DNA of 64,000 bases from Mortierella hygrophila (GCA_015680625.1 JAAAXW010000004.1:124001-188000); one strand, 5' to 3'. Shown: positions 11,050-24,096, counted from the first letter of the stretch. Numbers and translations: made by a program. The notes: generated from the letters alone by a model not told the origin.

Positions 11050-14000
11050 ATGGACTCTTCTCTCATTACTGGAACATCAACAACCCACAACAACAGCACT
11101 ATCCTTGGACAATGGCTTTCAGGGGAAGGCGATTCCTTTGCCGGGCCTGGCATTCAACCTGGCCAGGACCAAGGCCAGGAACAACAACCACAACACCCCA
11201 TCGCCACACCGCCCGAACAGTCCTTCGGACCCAAAGGGCAAACCACTGTCCTGCCCTCGGACAATACTACTGAGGTACTCCTAGGAGAAGTAGAGGCGGA
11301 GGAAGAACGGTCAATACACGTGGTCCGGAGCACACGAACTAGGCGGTTCAAGAGCCGGATTGCAGATTTGGATTATACGATGGTCCCACCTGGACCGTTG
11401 GACGTGCAAGGGTGTCAGTTCTTGCCATCCCATATTCCTGTCCAGAAGGTGCCTGTGATGCGGATCTATGGCGCTAATGAAGCTGGACAGAAGACTTGTG
11501 TTCATATTCATCAGGTAATGTTATAGTGTGTATGTCCTTTTTTAGTGATGGTTACCCTTACGAACCTTTGTTCTGTATGCTCATAGTGCTTATGGATGAT
11601 GATATTACTTTAGGTTTATCCCTACTTTTATGTTCCGTATCAGGGATCATTGGAGCCAGCTGAGCGTAAGGATCTAGATTGTCCCTCAATTTGACAGTTT
11701 CATTGCAAACTACACTGGCAGGTAGCTGAAACTTATGCTCGCACCATTCTTTTTTTGTTGCAATACGTAGTTCATGGCTACATCCACCAACTGGGAGTCA
11801 GCCTGAATCACGCGTCGGCAATCACGTTCAACACGCCCCCGCAGGATCTCCGGAAATCACAATATGTCGCTGCGATCACACCTGTCAAGGGCATCCCATT
11901 CTACGGATACCATGTAGGTTACTCATACTTTCTCAAGATCTACCTGTTCAACCCGGATTTCGAGAATCGCATCGTCGAGCTGATGCGAAGTGGTGCTGTC
12001 ATGCGGACTGTCTTTCAACCATTCGAGGCCCATATTCCCTTTCGGCTCCAGTTCTGTATCGACTACAACTTGTATGGGATGGGATGGCTGGAACTCGAGG
12101 ATGCCCTTCTGAGGAGCGATGTGCCAGGTAATAAAAGAATGTCCGAAAACGCACTTTTTATGAGCCTGATATGCTACAAGGTCGCAGACATTAACACCGA
12201 CTTTATGCCTTTTCTATAGCTGCTGCTGAGGGTGATCACCCGAAGAGATTGACAAAGGGAACGGTCATGGATACAAGGATTTGGTCACCCGAGAACGACC
12301 CAGGACGGATATCGTATTGCGAGATCGAGATGGATACTACAGCAGATCGGATCGTCAACCGAGATCTTGCACCTGAGCGAGATACACATTTCTCACTGGA
12401 GGAGTGCTTCAAGCCACCGCCCACAACGGCTCAAGTACCTTCTGTCGCTGGCCTGTGGGAGGTATGAAATTTTCGATTATATCGCCGAAATCATATCGTC
12501 AGTTTACTTTATAGATACCTCGCGCTAACTCACACTGTTGATTGTTAGGATGATGTGCGGAGGAGAAAAGCAAACAACCTCCCTTCTCAGGAAGCACCGA
12601 AGACACAGGTTCGGGAGCCAGAGACGATACCATGGCTGAACAACGATCTCAACAAACGCATGGTAGCCAGCCTAGTCAAAGAGATGGTGGAGCGCCAGAG
12701 TCAGGAAAAGACTCCAACTCAGGGCGACTTTGACAATTACAGAACCAAAGACGATCCTCTTGCCGAGTCGTTGATGACGGCCTATGAGAGTGTCGAGTTT
12801 CTGTGTCCAAGATTGGTCCCAGAGTCGGAGGAGCCGTCCAGGCACCAGACGCAGTTGCATGTCTCACATGACACGTCATTTGTGATTGACGAGTCGGAGA
12901 GTTCGATCTTTGTCGACGAGAGCATTCTCCAGTCCCAGACGGTATGTGGTGACGTAAAAGTCGCGTACGGTCGCGTGGTAATTTTGTCCGCATTGCTTGG
13001 AAGCTGACGTTGACTAATGGTATCTCGAATTAGGCTGCCAAGTTTGACGAGGACAACATGGACACACGGAAGGAGACATTCAAAGGTCTGACAGGTCTCG
13101 GAGGAATCGACGAGCAGGATGATGATGAAGATTCTTTCCCGTTGCCCGAAATGGACATCGACGACTTTCAGGAGGAGGATTTTATGGATGAGGCGGAGCA
13201 TTGGGATGATCTCGAGGCCTCAGATTCTGACCCAGCAGATCCTACTTCTGATGAGGGACCGGGCTACCGGACAGACGATGCTCTAGGTCAACAGACGGAC
13301 AACGACCATATTCCACAGTTTGACGGTGGTGGCGATCTTCGTGATGAGGATGATTCAAGCAAGAAGCAGGAGACGGACGAGGACAAATGGAAGAAGATAA
13401 CCATAAGGCGCAAGCGCGGTCGTGATATATCGTCAAACATCGTGGCACCGATTGAACAGAGCCCCAAAGCCAAGCGATTTCGCGACCTGGAGCCTGCTGG
13501 AGGGTCTGGTGGACAGCGTTTGAAACCAGCGACGCCACCAATTTTGACTCGCCAACGGTCGCGCACAGCAAGAGCCTCGTCCTCAAAACCAGTCGCATCA
13601 GTTGCTCGTGGCTCTCCAGCCAAAGCGCCTGCATCTCGTTTGTTGAAAGCTTCTTCGCCGGTTTCATATTCGACACCGGATGATGAAGTCAATCTTATAA
13701 AGACTTTTCGAGGCAGATATATTTTCGACTGCATTGAGATTCCCAAGAGGGAGGCCCCATCGACACCGTCATCTTCGAGTCGCTCTCCTCAATCTCCTAC
13801 CAAGAAGCCTCAAAGTCCCGTCAAAGCCGCCAGATATACACCAAAGATGTATGAGGAGGTCGAGGATGATCCAATTGAGGATTTCGATGACGGAGATCCA
13901 GAGAATGCAGAGGACGAGAAGCTCGGCGATCTTTCCTTGGAAGAATTGACTGGCGATGAGCCAGATGTTTTTACAGTGAACACCCCACCTGCTCCCGGGG

Positions 14001-17000
14001 CACCTCTTGGACCTTCCTCACCACCCCGTGATCTTGTTTCACCGCCTTCTCCGCGACAGAACTACTTTCTCTCTACGTTGGAGGAAGTTTGGTCCTCGCC
14101 TTCTCCAGAGATGAGCAATCCCGACTTTTTCTTCTCCCCTCCTCGCCCCCAATCACCGGACCTTTTACTCGCCCATTCTACTCCGACCAAGGCCAACTCA
14201 TCCATCGGCAACACCAGTCGACAGACGCTTACTTCTCCGTCTTCAAGCACGCCGCATACCAGTCCTGAGATGAGCCGATCCTCACAGCGGAAGCGTTCAT
14301 CTGGAGTCATGTCAGATCCGGATATAATCAACGAGACAGTGTTCGTCAGGAAATCCGATCTGGTAGATCTGCTGGAGGAACGAGATGTAAAGAGGAAGGG
14401 TAGTGTCGAGTCTGGGCATGGTCGCGGCCACCAGGCTGAGCATTCCGAGTCGCTCGACAAGCTTTCGAATGGGCTTCTGGTAGATGATTCGATCATTATG
14501 GATGAGATTGAAGCGTGCACGCTTCCCAAGGAACCGTCTCCATCACCGCAACCAGCTCAGCAGCATTCACCTCTGATATCTGAGCACACCTCCTCACCTC
14601 CTCAGCACACGCCTTCGTCATTGCAGAACGCGCCACAAATACCCTACAACCCACATTTGGCTCAAGCACTGACAGGCGGTCATGGGGAGGCGTCAGACAT
14701 CCAGGTTTACCAGTTTTCTTTCGCACCACCGACGACAAAGAGCCTCATGTCGTCTTTGCCAGAACTTGGACTTCCAAATCGCGTTCACCAAAAGCCCTAT
14801 TTTTCCAATGAGGCCGATGTCCCTTCCAGGGCTAAAGTTTTCGGTGGCAAGGAGTTTCGGTTGCAATCTAAAGGGCTCAAAAGCATGCCGCTGTTCAAGG
14901 GCAAGTTTGACTTGGGCAAGAAATTGCCACCTGGAGCAGGGTATCAATACTGGGAGCCCAACTTGCGGCCGCCTTCGTACGCAGAAGCCTTGGTTTGGTT
15001 GAAGGAGGATAAGGAGAGGGTCGAGGCGTCTTTGAGATCGACGGCGGAAGCCTCGACGCAACAGAAGCGAGAGAAGATTTCACAGATCGAAGGGCCGACT
15101 CAGAAGAATCCGTTTGGCTGCAAGAACACTCCTACCAAGGTTGCTGGCTCAGCTGCGGTCGAGAAGGACTATTTGGACGTGTTGAGTATGGAGGTGCACT
15201 GTCGAACGAGAGGCGGCTTGTTGCCTGATCCGAAAATTGATCCTATCTTGGCTGTGTTCTACTGCTGGCAGACTGAACGCGAAGGCCTCGCCTCGAATGG
15301 ATGGGTACCTGGGTAAGTCAGGATAGATATAAGAATGATGTGCTTTGTCGATGAGATGGAGCGTTGGCTCAATGTGTCATTACGCTTGCGTATCAATATG
15401 TTTGTTCATACTGCGTCTACAGTTTCCATGTAGGCATCATCACCTATGAGGGGTCTGGCATGCTTAAGAAGCTGGCCTTGGGCCCACTGGGAGTGAGCGT
15501 CGAAGTTGCAATGGATGAGGGTGCGATGATGAACACTGTCATTGACCGTGTCCGGCAACTGGATCCCGACATTCTTGCGGGCTACGAGGTTAACAACCTG
15601 TCATGGGGGTATCTGGTGGATCGGTATCAGACAGCGTTCTCGTTGGACATGACCAAACTGATCTCTCGTGTCCGACCCCTCAAAGCCCCTATCTTGTCCA
15701 AGAGCGCAATGGAGGCCCAGAATTCGTTCAATAGCCGAAAGAACTCTGGGTTGAAGGTTGTGGGACGGCATGTTTTCAATGTCTGGCGACTGATCCGTGG
15801 AGAGGTTGCTCTGACGAACTATGGATACTGCAACGTGGTATTTCATGTTCTCCAACAAAGGTGAGTGAAAACAGACGCGTGTGTAACGAGCAGGTTGGGT
15901 ATGGGTTACGTTTTGATCCAGTCATTGACGTTTGTGCCTATGTTCCATAGGATCCCTCATTACTCGTTCGAGACACTTACAAAGTGGTGGACTGACAAGT
16001 CTGCCCTGCACCAATCTCGGGTCATCAAGAACTACGTCCACCGAGTCCAGTACGTGCTCCAGATGATCGAGTCCCAGGAGCTGATCTCTCGAACAAGCGA
16101 GTTTGCTCGAGTCTTCGGAGTGGACTTTTTCAGTGTCATCTCTCGTGGATCACAGTACAAGGTCGAGTCGTTAATGGTCCGCCTGTCCAAACCAGAGAAC
16201 TATATCATGATCTCTCCGAGCCGAGCTCAGGTGGGCGCTCAGAGGGCGGCAGAAGCAATCCCAATGGTCATGGAGCCCGAGTCAGGATTCTACGAAGACC
16301 CTGTTGTTGTCTTGGATTTCCAGAGTTTGTACCCGAGTGTCATGATTGCGTACAACTATTGTTATTCGACGTGCTTAGGCAAGCTTGGAGGAGGAACCAA
16401 ACTGGGGGTCATGACGGATTATGTTGTTCAGGATGGGATCCTTCCTTTGATGCAGAATCACTTAAACAGTAAGTATTTGTCTCCATTTACCGTGTTTGTT
16501 GAACGCATGTCGAATGCATGAGGCGTGGCTAACTTCTTTTTGCTACATGATATTTGTCGATAGTTGCGCCGAATCATGTTATGTATGTGAACCAGGAGAT
16601 TCGGCAGAGTCTTTTGGCGAGAATGCTATCAGAGATTCTGGACACTCGGATCATGGTCAAGAAGGCGATAAAGGAATACCCTAACAACAAGTCGCTTCTC
16701 AAACTACTGGAGGCCCGTCAGCTGTCACTCAAATTAATCGCCAACGTCACATACGGTTACACCTGTGCCTCATTCTCTGGTCGGATGCCCGGTGTCGAGA
16801 TTGCAGACTCGATCGTGCTTTCAGCGCGTGAAACCCTCGAGCGATCGATTCGGTACGTGAACGAGAATCCGAAATGGGATGCGCGCGTTGTCTATGGCGA
16901 CACAGACAGTATGTTTGTGCTGCTCAAGGGGCGGACGCGACAGGAAGCGTTCGAGATTGGATATGATATCTCGGAGACCATTACTCGGATGAACCCTCGA

Positions 17001-18672
17001 CCGGTGAAGCTCAAGTTTGAGAAGGTGTATCATCCTTGCTTTTTGGTCACCAAGAAGCGGTATGTTGGGTCGTCATATGAGACACCTGGGCAGGTTGAGC
17101 CGATCTTTGATGCCAAGGGTATTGAAACCATTCGTCGCGATGGTGTACCCGCCGTCCAGAAAATCATGGAAACCTGTGTCAAGTAAGTTTTGTTTTTAAA
17201 TTTTGCTACTTCGCGTTTTTGCACATTTGAAATGTTGAGCAAGTTGTTGATCAATGGAGTCGTTTGTTTATTGTTACTTAATTATAGAACGATGTTTCGT
17301 ACACAAGACTTGTCTCTTGTTAAGGCGTACTTGGTGCGTCAACTTGGCAAGATTCTTGGAGGACATGTTCCTGTCCCCGACCTAATGTTTGGCAAGGAAG
17401 TCAAACTTGGGAAATACAGGTAATGGTCATTTGCCAAGTCGCTGAGTTTTGCGTAATGCTTCTTGCTTGGCCAGATTCTCACCATTATTCTTTTATTTCC
17501 ATGCTATACTTTTCAGTGAGAAAGGAGTGCCGCCGCCAGGTGCGGTTGTGTCGGAGAGGAGGATGGAGCTGGACCCTCGGTCAAAGCCCCAGTATGCTGA
17601 ACGCGTTCCCTATGTGGTTGTCTATGGCGACCCCAGCGCCCGATTGACGGATCAAATCGTAGAACCCAAAGAGCTCCTCAGGAATAAGGACCTCCGACTG
17701 AACGGCGAATACTACATCAGGAAGCATGTCATTCCTTCGTTGGAGAGGATTCTGCAACTCGCTGGTGCGGATGTCAAGGCCTGGTATGATGAGATGCCAA
17801 GAGTTCAAAGAGCCATTCCCATGACCGCGCTAGGAGTTGGTGCACCGTCTTCGGCGGCTAATGTCGTTCCGGACGAGCAAACAGCCGCCGTGATGGCTGC
17901 TCAGCATCACCAGGCCGCAGCTGAGGTTAGCCCTGGTGACGCAGCCGGTCAAGAAGTCGTCCCTCCTTCTGAATCTGAAGCTGAAACAGCGAGCGCATCA
18001 GGAGCTAGCCATGAAGTAGCAATCGGGCCATCATTTGGACCTATGGCACCTTTGGGACCTCCAAAGTTTAAGCCTAAGCGACGACGTGGTGGCAAAGGGT
18101 TCGTCTCTGTTGGATCGCGAATTGACCGGTACTACCAGAGTCAGGCATGTATTGTATGTGGCAAACTCGTCGTTAGCAAGAAGACTGGTTCAGGTAACTT
18201 TGTTTTTTTTTTTTTATCGTTTCAACGCGCATCTGATCTTTTGGCTTTTTAAGTTTCGAGACTGACCAAGGCATGAACTGTGTTTGTGAAAAAAGTAGAT
18301 GTGTGCACGGACTGTTCGAGTGACTATGGTCGAGCCAATTCTATCTTTGCGATGCAGACTCGATTGTCGAACGCCGAAAAATTGTTCCGCGCAGCGGTGG
18401 ATGTCTGCAGTTCCTGTTGTCGTGCTGCACCCTCTGGCGGAGCTGGCGTCAGAGGTGGTGGAGGGAAAGGATCGTCATCATCGTCGAAGGGTGGAACCGC
18501 TGTTGTTGGTCTGGGGTATCCAGGTGGCGATGTGGCAGGGACGGAAGTGGTGGCGTGTGAGAGCTTGGAGTGCACGGTGTTTTGGCAGAGGCGGAGAGCG
18601 CAGGATGCGGTTGTTGTTGCTCATCAGCAGAACGAGAGGGTGTTGCGTGAGTTGGAGGAGTTGGACTTTTGA
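11050..18672 (+). CDS. REV3: DNA polymerase zeta catalytic subunit
   Basis: Twelve exons: 11050-11514, 11614-11665, 11726-12127, 12220-12461, 12549-12941, 13034-15312, 15423-15860, 15951-16468, 16564-17182, 17288-17419, 17517-18193, 18299-18672; 2196 residues. The N-terminal B-family part (DYTMVPPGPLD, VPVMRIYGA, GQKTCVHIH, YPYFYVPYQG) is followed by a long disordered Ser/Pro/acidic region (about residues 520-1290). The exonuclease-like region has LSMEVHCRTRG where active exonucleases have Asp-Ile-Glu, so proofreading is expected to be absent, as in other Rev3 proteins. Polymerase motifs are intact: DFQSLYPSVMIAYN (Asp1546), NVTYGYTCASFSGRMP and YGDTDSMF (about 1707). The C-terminus has the CysA zinc site (CIVC..CTDC) and the CysB [4Fe-4S] site (CSSC..CESLEC), the latter with a Gly/Ser-rich insertion. 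The enzyme extends past damaged bases in nuclear translesion synthesis with REV7. Exon 3 uses the second of two adjacent acceptors. Confidence 0.95.
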
Positions 18673-20235
18673 GGTCGGAGGCGAGTAGTAAGAGATAGAG
18701 AAGGGTTTGATTGAGAACCAAAAAAAAAAATGCAAGTAAAGACTTATTATTCTTAGGGACTCTTGGCTCCTACTTGCTCATAAACAATGACACTCGATAA
18801 GGTCTGCTGGAATGTTTATGATGGACAGATACATTTACGGTATCCGTGAGAAAATGAAGGGAGCAAGATAAGTAGCGAAAATAATGCACCGGGAGAAAGG
18901 AAGACTGATGCCAAAGGGACGGATGATTGCAGGGAGCAGACTTAGACTTGTTTCATTGAATACAAAACATTTCCGCAAGTAAGATCTGGAGTTAAATACC
19001 CTATCAACTTTTAGTGCATTCCACTGACGCTGGTTGTGTATGTTGAAGACCCTATGGCATTCTCTTTAGAGTTGAAAGGCTCAGGCACACGCCGGCCCTA
19101 AGCCTCCCTTCATCATATTGAACTCCGCCAGGCTTAGCGAGAAAAGACAAAGAAGTGAATATCTTGCAGATCTGCGATCTCCCGATCAATATATATTGAA
19201 AATGGTCACGGTGCTCTCTACGGAGAGCTACGTTTTATGTTGGAAGCAGTACGTCCAAATCTTTGCTTGTTATTCCTCCGGGTTCGAAAAACAAAAGTCC
19301 ATGGACTTTGTCGAGATCGTCTATAATGGGGGAGTTTGCATTGCTTTCTTGAACAGACCTCTAACGCCCCTTTTTGATGGAGGATGAGGCTCCTATCCAT
19401 CATGCACCAGTAGCCAAGGCATGGAGGGAGAGGCAAATTGCTCGAGACATTCAAGTGGCCGGATCAGTTCTCAGATCTCGACCCCCCCCACCGTGAACAT
19501 GCGGTTCCTTTTAGAACACGTTATTTACGTTTGACATATCCGACCCAGAACCCTCCCCACCCCCACCGACATGATCATGGCCCTGAACGAAGAATGGATG
19601 AATATCTCCAAGGGTCGCCTCGACAAATTCAGTTAGTAAGATTAAAGGTGGCTCTATACCGTTTCAGGGGTTTGACGCGTAGAACTGGTACTGCCCATCG
19701 CAGAGGTAGAGCAGGTACTGCTCGTCGCATAGGTAGAACAGGTACTAGTCGTCGTGTTGGGGACAAGCGGCAGATGCTGTTCTCTAGGGCTATGAGCCGT
19801 CTGCGTTAATTAGTTGAAGATATGTTGGTCTGGTTCAGTAAACGCTCCAAGACGAATCCTTGACATGTTTTCAGCCGCCATTGTGTCCCTGTGATAGTAC
19901 CCGCATACAAGGGGAGCGGTAGAGGCTCCGGAATGTTACCTGGGCTACGTACAAACTACTCGCACCTAGGGTACTTTTTCGAAGTATTACATTCGTTTAA
20001 CTTGATCACCACATAGCCCAAAGCACGAGCCTACAAATTGTATATATTAATAGTTTTCTGTTTGAAACAAAAAAAAAATTGTTTCGAATATGACGCGACG
20101 CGACCAAAGAGCATTTTTTTCCCACGCGACGCTTATTATTTTTGATACACGTTTGTTTCCTTCTTACAGAGAATAATGGTTTATAATTATGGTGAAAGAA
20201 CGAGCGAACAAACGTATAAAAATAGACAAAATAAC
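18673..20235. other. Gene-poor convergent spacer
   Basis: About 1.56 kb between the 3' ends of REV3 and the zinc-finger gene. A ten-A run follows the REV3 stop. No homology to a known gene was recognised. An open frame at 19438-19809 contains three 27-bp repeats and is not supported as a gene. No tRNA was recognised. Confidence 0.5.
19678..19758 (+). repeat. Three tandem 27-bp units
   Basis: Three units begin at 19678, 19705 and 19732, each resembling GGTAGAxCxGGTACTxxxCG. Units 2 and 3 are closest. If translated they give a nine-residue Arg/Gly/Thr repeat, but coding status is doubtful. Confidence 0.75.
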
Positions 20236-23088
20236 TCAATACAACATCTTGGCCTTCGCCCTCGCAGCCAACAATTTTTCAACTTCATGCGTCGCCGGAT
20301 GGAGTCCATCATCTCTCGCGGCCTTGACGGTATAATGTCTCAACAGCGCGTCGCGTCTCACAAAGGGGCGATGGCAGAAGTCACAGGGCCAGGTCATTTC
20401 CTGGTGTTTGGAGGACTGGTGTCGTTTGAGGTCATGGATCCGGCCAAAAGATTCGCCGGGACAGAGTTCACAGCGGAAGGTCATTGCATCTGTGGTGGGG
20501 TTGTAGACCATGATGGCTCCTTCATCGTTCTTGACGACCGTCATGCCCTCGGTTCCTGGGAGTGGTTGGAGCCGTTGGAGTTGTTGGTGGGCAGAGGAGG
20601 GGGCAGGCAAAATTTGGCTGTGGACGCGATCACCACCTATAGTAGAGGATGTGGGAAGACGAGGCACGAGGGAACAGGCCGACGAGTTGGAAGACGATGA
20701 ACTTGACGCCCCACTGCTGGAAGACGACGAACCTGAGGCCCCACTGTTGGAAGACGACGAACCTGACGACCCACTGTTGGAAGACCGATCAGACGAGGCA
20801 GATGAATCGGATTCCATAGGCTGGCGCTGAGAGAACGCGAGGGACGACAGCTTTGGCTGTTCGAGTCCAAGACCGGCTGAGCCAGAACGATGTCCGTGTT
20901 GAGGGTACGAGTGTCGGTATGACTGAGGGTGCTGTTGATTAGACTGTTGCTGTTGTTGAGGTCGACCTATCTGGGGCAATCGGTTCTCGTGCTCGTATTG
21001 CGACAGAGAAGACGTAAGTGGGAGTGACATTTGCTGAGGATACTGGGGTTGATGATGTGTCTGCTGCTCTTGGCGTTGGTGGTGCTGCTGCTGGGACTGA
21101 TAAGAGTGGTAATTCTGACGCCTATCAGACTGGTACTCTCTCAAGGACCCAAAAGAGGCGCGGTTGGCAAGGGTGGTGGTCGCATGGACAGGAGGAGAAG
21201 GAGAAGGAGGGGACAGAGGGGCCGAGTGCTCTCTATCGGAGACATGGGATAGAAGAGGGGCCGAGGGCGAAGAGCTGGCCGATCGACCGTTGTTGTTGGT
21301 GTTGTTGATAGGCGAAGGCGGATGACGCTCATAAAGCATCCTCTGGGCTTTGCTCCGATATTCATAGGATATATTGTCCTCTGAGACGTCAATTGGGCGT
21401 TTTGTTGTAGGCGAAGGTGGCTGTGTATGTTGATATTGTTGTGCTGTTGAAGAAGAGAGAGATGAAGTGGATGCTACTGTTGTTGTTGGATGTAAAGGAG
21501 GAGGCGGGAGAGAACGACCGCTGCTACTGGACGCCAATTTCTCTCTTGATGACGACGATAATGCAAAAGGAAGAGAGCGAGAGGGCGCATGCGCGGTGTT
21601 GTTATTGGCAGAGTTTACTGTTGTTGCTGCCCCTGCTGATGCAGCTGCTGTTGATTGGCGAAGAGGTGGAAGGCATGAGGATGAGGCGGTGGTTGTGGGG
21701 GGGGAAGTGGAAGTGGAAGGCAAGAGGGAAGAATGTTGTGGTGGTGAACTTGTTGCATTGTTGGGGCTATTAGGAACAAGATTGAGAGTGTGTGAAGATT
21801 GTTGTTGCTTGCGTGGTGGATAGAGATTAGCCATTCGTCTTGTCAAAGAGATCGACGAGAACGACAACGACGGTAATGGGAGTGCTGCAGATGACGACAG
21901 GGCAGAGGATGAAGGTAATACTGGCGCTGTTACTGTCGCTGTCGTTGAATAGCCTGTGGACCCAGAACCTCGGCGGCGGGAGAGACGATTCCAATTGTCT
22001 GAAGTAGGTGATGGTGGTTGGATCATGTGCTCTTCTCGCCGTTGTTGTTGTTGCTGCTCCCTGTCGAGACCATGGTCGTATTCACGTTTGCGATCATCGT
22101 GTTGCTGCTGCTGGTCATGTTTCTCCCAACGCTGTGGCTGCCAGTGTCGCTGACTGCTGCGAGGATGCTGTTTGTGTGACAGAGAAGTCTGGGTGTATTG
22201 ATCACCAAACGGCTGCTCCTGCTTCAATTGATGGTCTCCTTCTTTCTCAACCTTTAGCTCTTGCTGATCCTCTTCCTCAGACTCCCTCCGAAAACGGTTG
22301 TGCTTCTGAACAGATGGGTGTTGTTGGTATTGGGAAGTTTCCTGGACTGGAACAGAGTAAGCTGAACTACACATGACAGGGGAAGGCGAATTGGTGTGTT
22401 GGGATGAGGATGTTGACCACTCCCGCTGTGGTTCGCATTGATCCATCATCGAGTCGTACGAAAGCTCCTCCATATCATATTCCTGTTTCATCACCTCTGC
22501 CATCTCATCTCCCCTTTGTGACACAGAATGGCCGCGAGAGGTATTGTGAAGCATCGTTGCTTCCGATTCCAGACCAGGAGACAGAGATACATTCCTCGAG
22601 GAAGAGGAGGAGGACGATGAGGAAGAGGACGAGACCGGAGAAAAGGAGCGATAGGCCGATGACGTACGAGGGGGAGTTGTCGTCGTCGTCGTCGTCGAAA
22701 TTGGAGGTGATGCGAAGGAGTAAGGGTGAGAACGAGAGCGATGTGGTGACATGGGCGAGACCATGTTGGCGATGGTCGGATGGATGGTGGAGCTCCGACT
22801 TCTAGGGCGAGATAGATCGACTTGCCTATGCGACCGCGCGTGATGTTGGAGATGGTCTTGTCCCACAGAGTAAAGCCGTTCGTGTTCGTCCTTTTGGTGA
22901 CATATGCGCTTTTGGGGGGCCTGTGCCTCGGGGACGAGTTGTGGGCCCAATCGGCCGTGCTCGTGTTCTGGGAGCTGGCGTTGGTGTACGAATTGGCGGT
23001 GCTCGTGTCGCTGGGGCTGCTGTTGAGGAGGAGGGAGTTGGTAGTGATCCTGGCTGTTGCCGCTTTGGGCCTTGTTGTGAGCCAGCAT
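20236..23088 (-). CDS. C2H2 zinc-finger protein with long Gln/Ser-rich N-terminus
   Basis: A single uninterrupted frame of 950 residues, ATG at 23088-23086. Residues 1 to about 865 are low complexity: Gln/His-rich blocks, poly-Ser runs and Pro/Ser/Thr stretches, typical of activation or scaffold regions. Close to the C-terminus lie two zinc fingers: CELC with HQSSKH (about 873-893) and CDFC with paired His (Cys902, Cys905, His918, His930); the spacing of the second is long, RHYTVKAARDDGLH. The basic linker between motifs (RIHDLKRH, RRDALLRH) is typical of DNA-binding fungal factors. The target genes are unknown. The gene probably has a 554-bp intron in its 5' leader. The function as a nuclear transcription factor is inferred from the fingers only. 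Confidence 0.85.
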   Translation of the reverse strand: MLAHNKAQSGNSQDHYQLPPPQQQPQRHEHRQFVHQRQLPEHEHGRLGPQLVPEAQAPQKRICHQKDEHERLYSVGQDHLQHHARSHRQVDLSRPRSRSSTIHPTIANMVSPMSPHRSRSHPYSFASPPISTTTTTTTPPRTSSAYRSFSPVSSSSSSSSSSSSRNVSLSPGLESEATMLHNTSRGHSVSQRGDEMAEVMKQEYDMEELSYDSMMDQCEPQREWSTSSSQHTNSPSPVMCSSAYSVPVQETSQYQQHPSVQKHNRFRRESEEEDQQELKVEKEGDHQLKQEQPFGDQYTQTSLSHKQHPRSSQRHWQPQRWEKHDQQQQHDDRKREYDHGLDREQQQQQRREEHMIQPPSPTSDNWNRLSRRRGSGSTGYSTTATVTAPVLPSSSALSSSAALPLPSLSFSSISLTRRMANLYPPRKQQQSSHTLNLVPNSPNNATSSPPQHSSLLPSTSTSPPTTTASSSCLPPLRQSTAAASAGAATTVNSANNNTAHAPSRSLPFALSSSSREKLASSSSGRSLPPPPLHPTTTVASTSSLSSSTAQQYQHTQPPSPTTKRPIDVSEDNISYEYRSKAQRMLYERHPPSPINNTNNNGRSASSSPSAPLLSHVSDREHSAPLSPPSPSPPVHATTTLANRASFGSLREYQSDRRQNYHSYQSQQQHHQRQEQQTHHQPQYPQQMSLPLTSSLSQYEHENRLPQIGRPQQQQQSNQQHPQSYRHSYPQHGHRSGSAGLGLEQPKLSSLAFSQRQPMESDSSASSDRSSNSGSSGSSSSNSGASGSSSSSSGASSSSSSNSSACSLVPRLPTSSTIGGDRVHSQILPAPSSAHQQLQRLQPLPGTEGMTVVKNDEGAIMVYNPTTDAMTFRCELCPGESFGRIHDLKRHQSSKHQEMTWPCDFCHRPFVRRDALLRHYTVKAARDDGLHPATHEVEKLLAARAKAKMLY

Positions 23089-23091
23089 TGT

Positions 23092-23645
23092 CTATTATTT
23101 TTAAGTTATGGGGCGATGGCTGTGTAAGTTAAGGTAGAGGGGAGAAGTGGAGGATGTTCGAAAAGCGGGAAGTGGTTACGGAAGAAAAAAGGAAAACTGA
23201 AAGAGAAGGGAAAGAGGGAAGGGGGAGAAGGGTTGATAAGTGGGTTGGTAGGATTGGATTAGGGTGAGGGGTAAGAGGATGAGAGAGGGGAGAGAGAAGA
23301 GGAAAAGAATAAAGGGAAACACACAAAAGGAAGTGTCTGCCGAATGCGATGAGATAGTGGGATGTGGTTGAAATTTTTTCACACGGCAAGGGCAAAAGTC
23401 ATACAGTGGAACAAATGTAAAAGAAAGAAGAGAGAGGAGAGGAGGAAAGAGAAAAAAAAGAAGAGAGATGTAAAAAAATGAAGAGAAAAGAAAAGAACGA
23501 AGGCGACAGTAAAAAGAGAGGTGAACGGGAAGAAAGAAAAAAGACGAGGGAAGGGAATCGGGGGGAGGGAAGGAAGGAAAGTAGGAATATTTTTAAAGTG
23601 TGGCAATGAGAATGGGACGGACAAGATATAGTTTTGGATGCTTAC
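23092..23645 (-). other. Probable intron in the 5' leader of the zinc-finger gene
   Basis: On the minus strand TACAG|GTAAGC occurs at 23646/23645 and AATAATAG|ACAATG at 23092/23091, so splicing would place the exon junction three bases before the start codon. The intron would be 554 bp and extremely pyrimidine-rich on its own strand. Supported by splice consensus only. Confidence 0.5.
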
Positions 23646-24096
23646 CTGTATGCTTGTTTGTTGTATGTGGGTGGATGGTAAGTGTGAATAACTGTTGAGG
23701 GTGGAGTATGTGTGTTTGAATGCAAGTGTGTCGGAGGGGTGGTGATGTGGCCAAGGGGGTCCGCAAAGAAGGAGAGGCAAAGAGAGATAGAGGACGGAAG
23801 AAGAAGAACAAGAAGGAAGACGAAGAGCGAAGAAGCAGAAGCGCCGACTGTTGTTGATGAATGTTGAGATGTATGTTGACGTCGATAAAGGTGAGGTTTA
23901 CACCCTTTTGCTGTTGATGCTGTTGACGATGATATACTTCTTGAAAAGGTAAGGTTCGCCTCCTGACTAGAATGTGCGGTTAGTTTGTTGGATTATTCCC
24001 TGACTGTCAGTCGTTCTGCCTGTGTGTGTATGGCTGGTTTGTCTCTCTGTCTCTCTATCTCTCTCTGAGTGTGTTGAGGAGAAAAGGAGATATGCG

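Noticed and set aside
19438..19809. Open frame of 123 residues in the spacer after REV3
   Set aside because: Arg/Pro-rich composition comes partly from the 27-bp repeats, there is no recognised homology and no splice or expression evidence.
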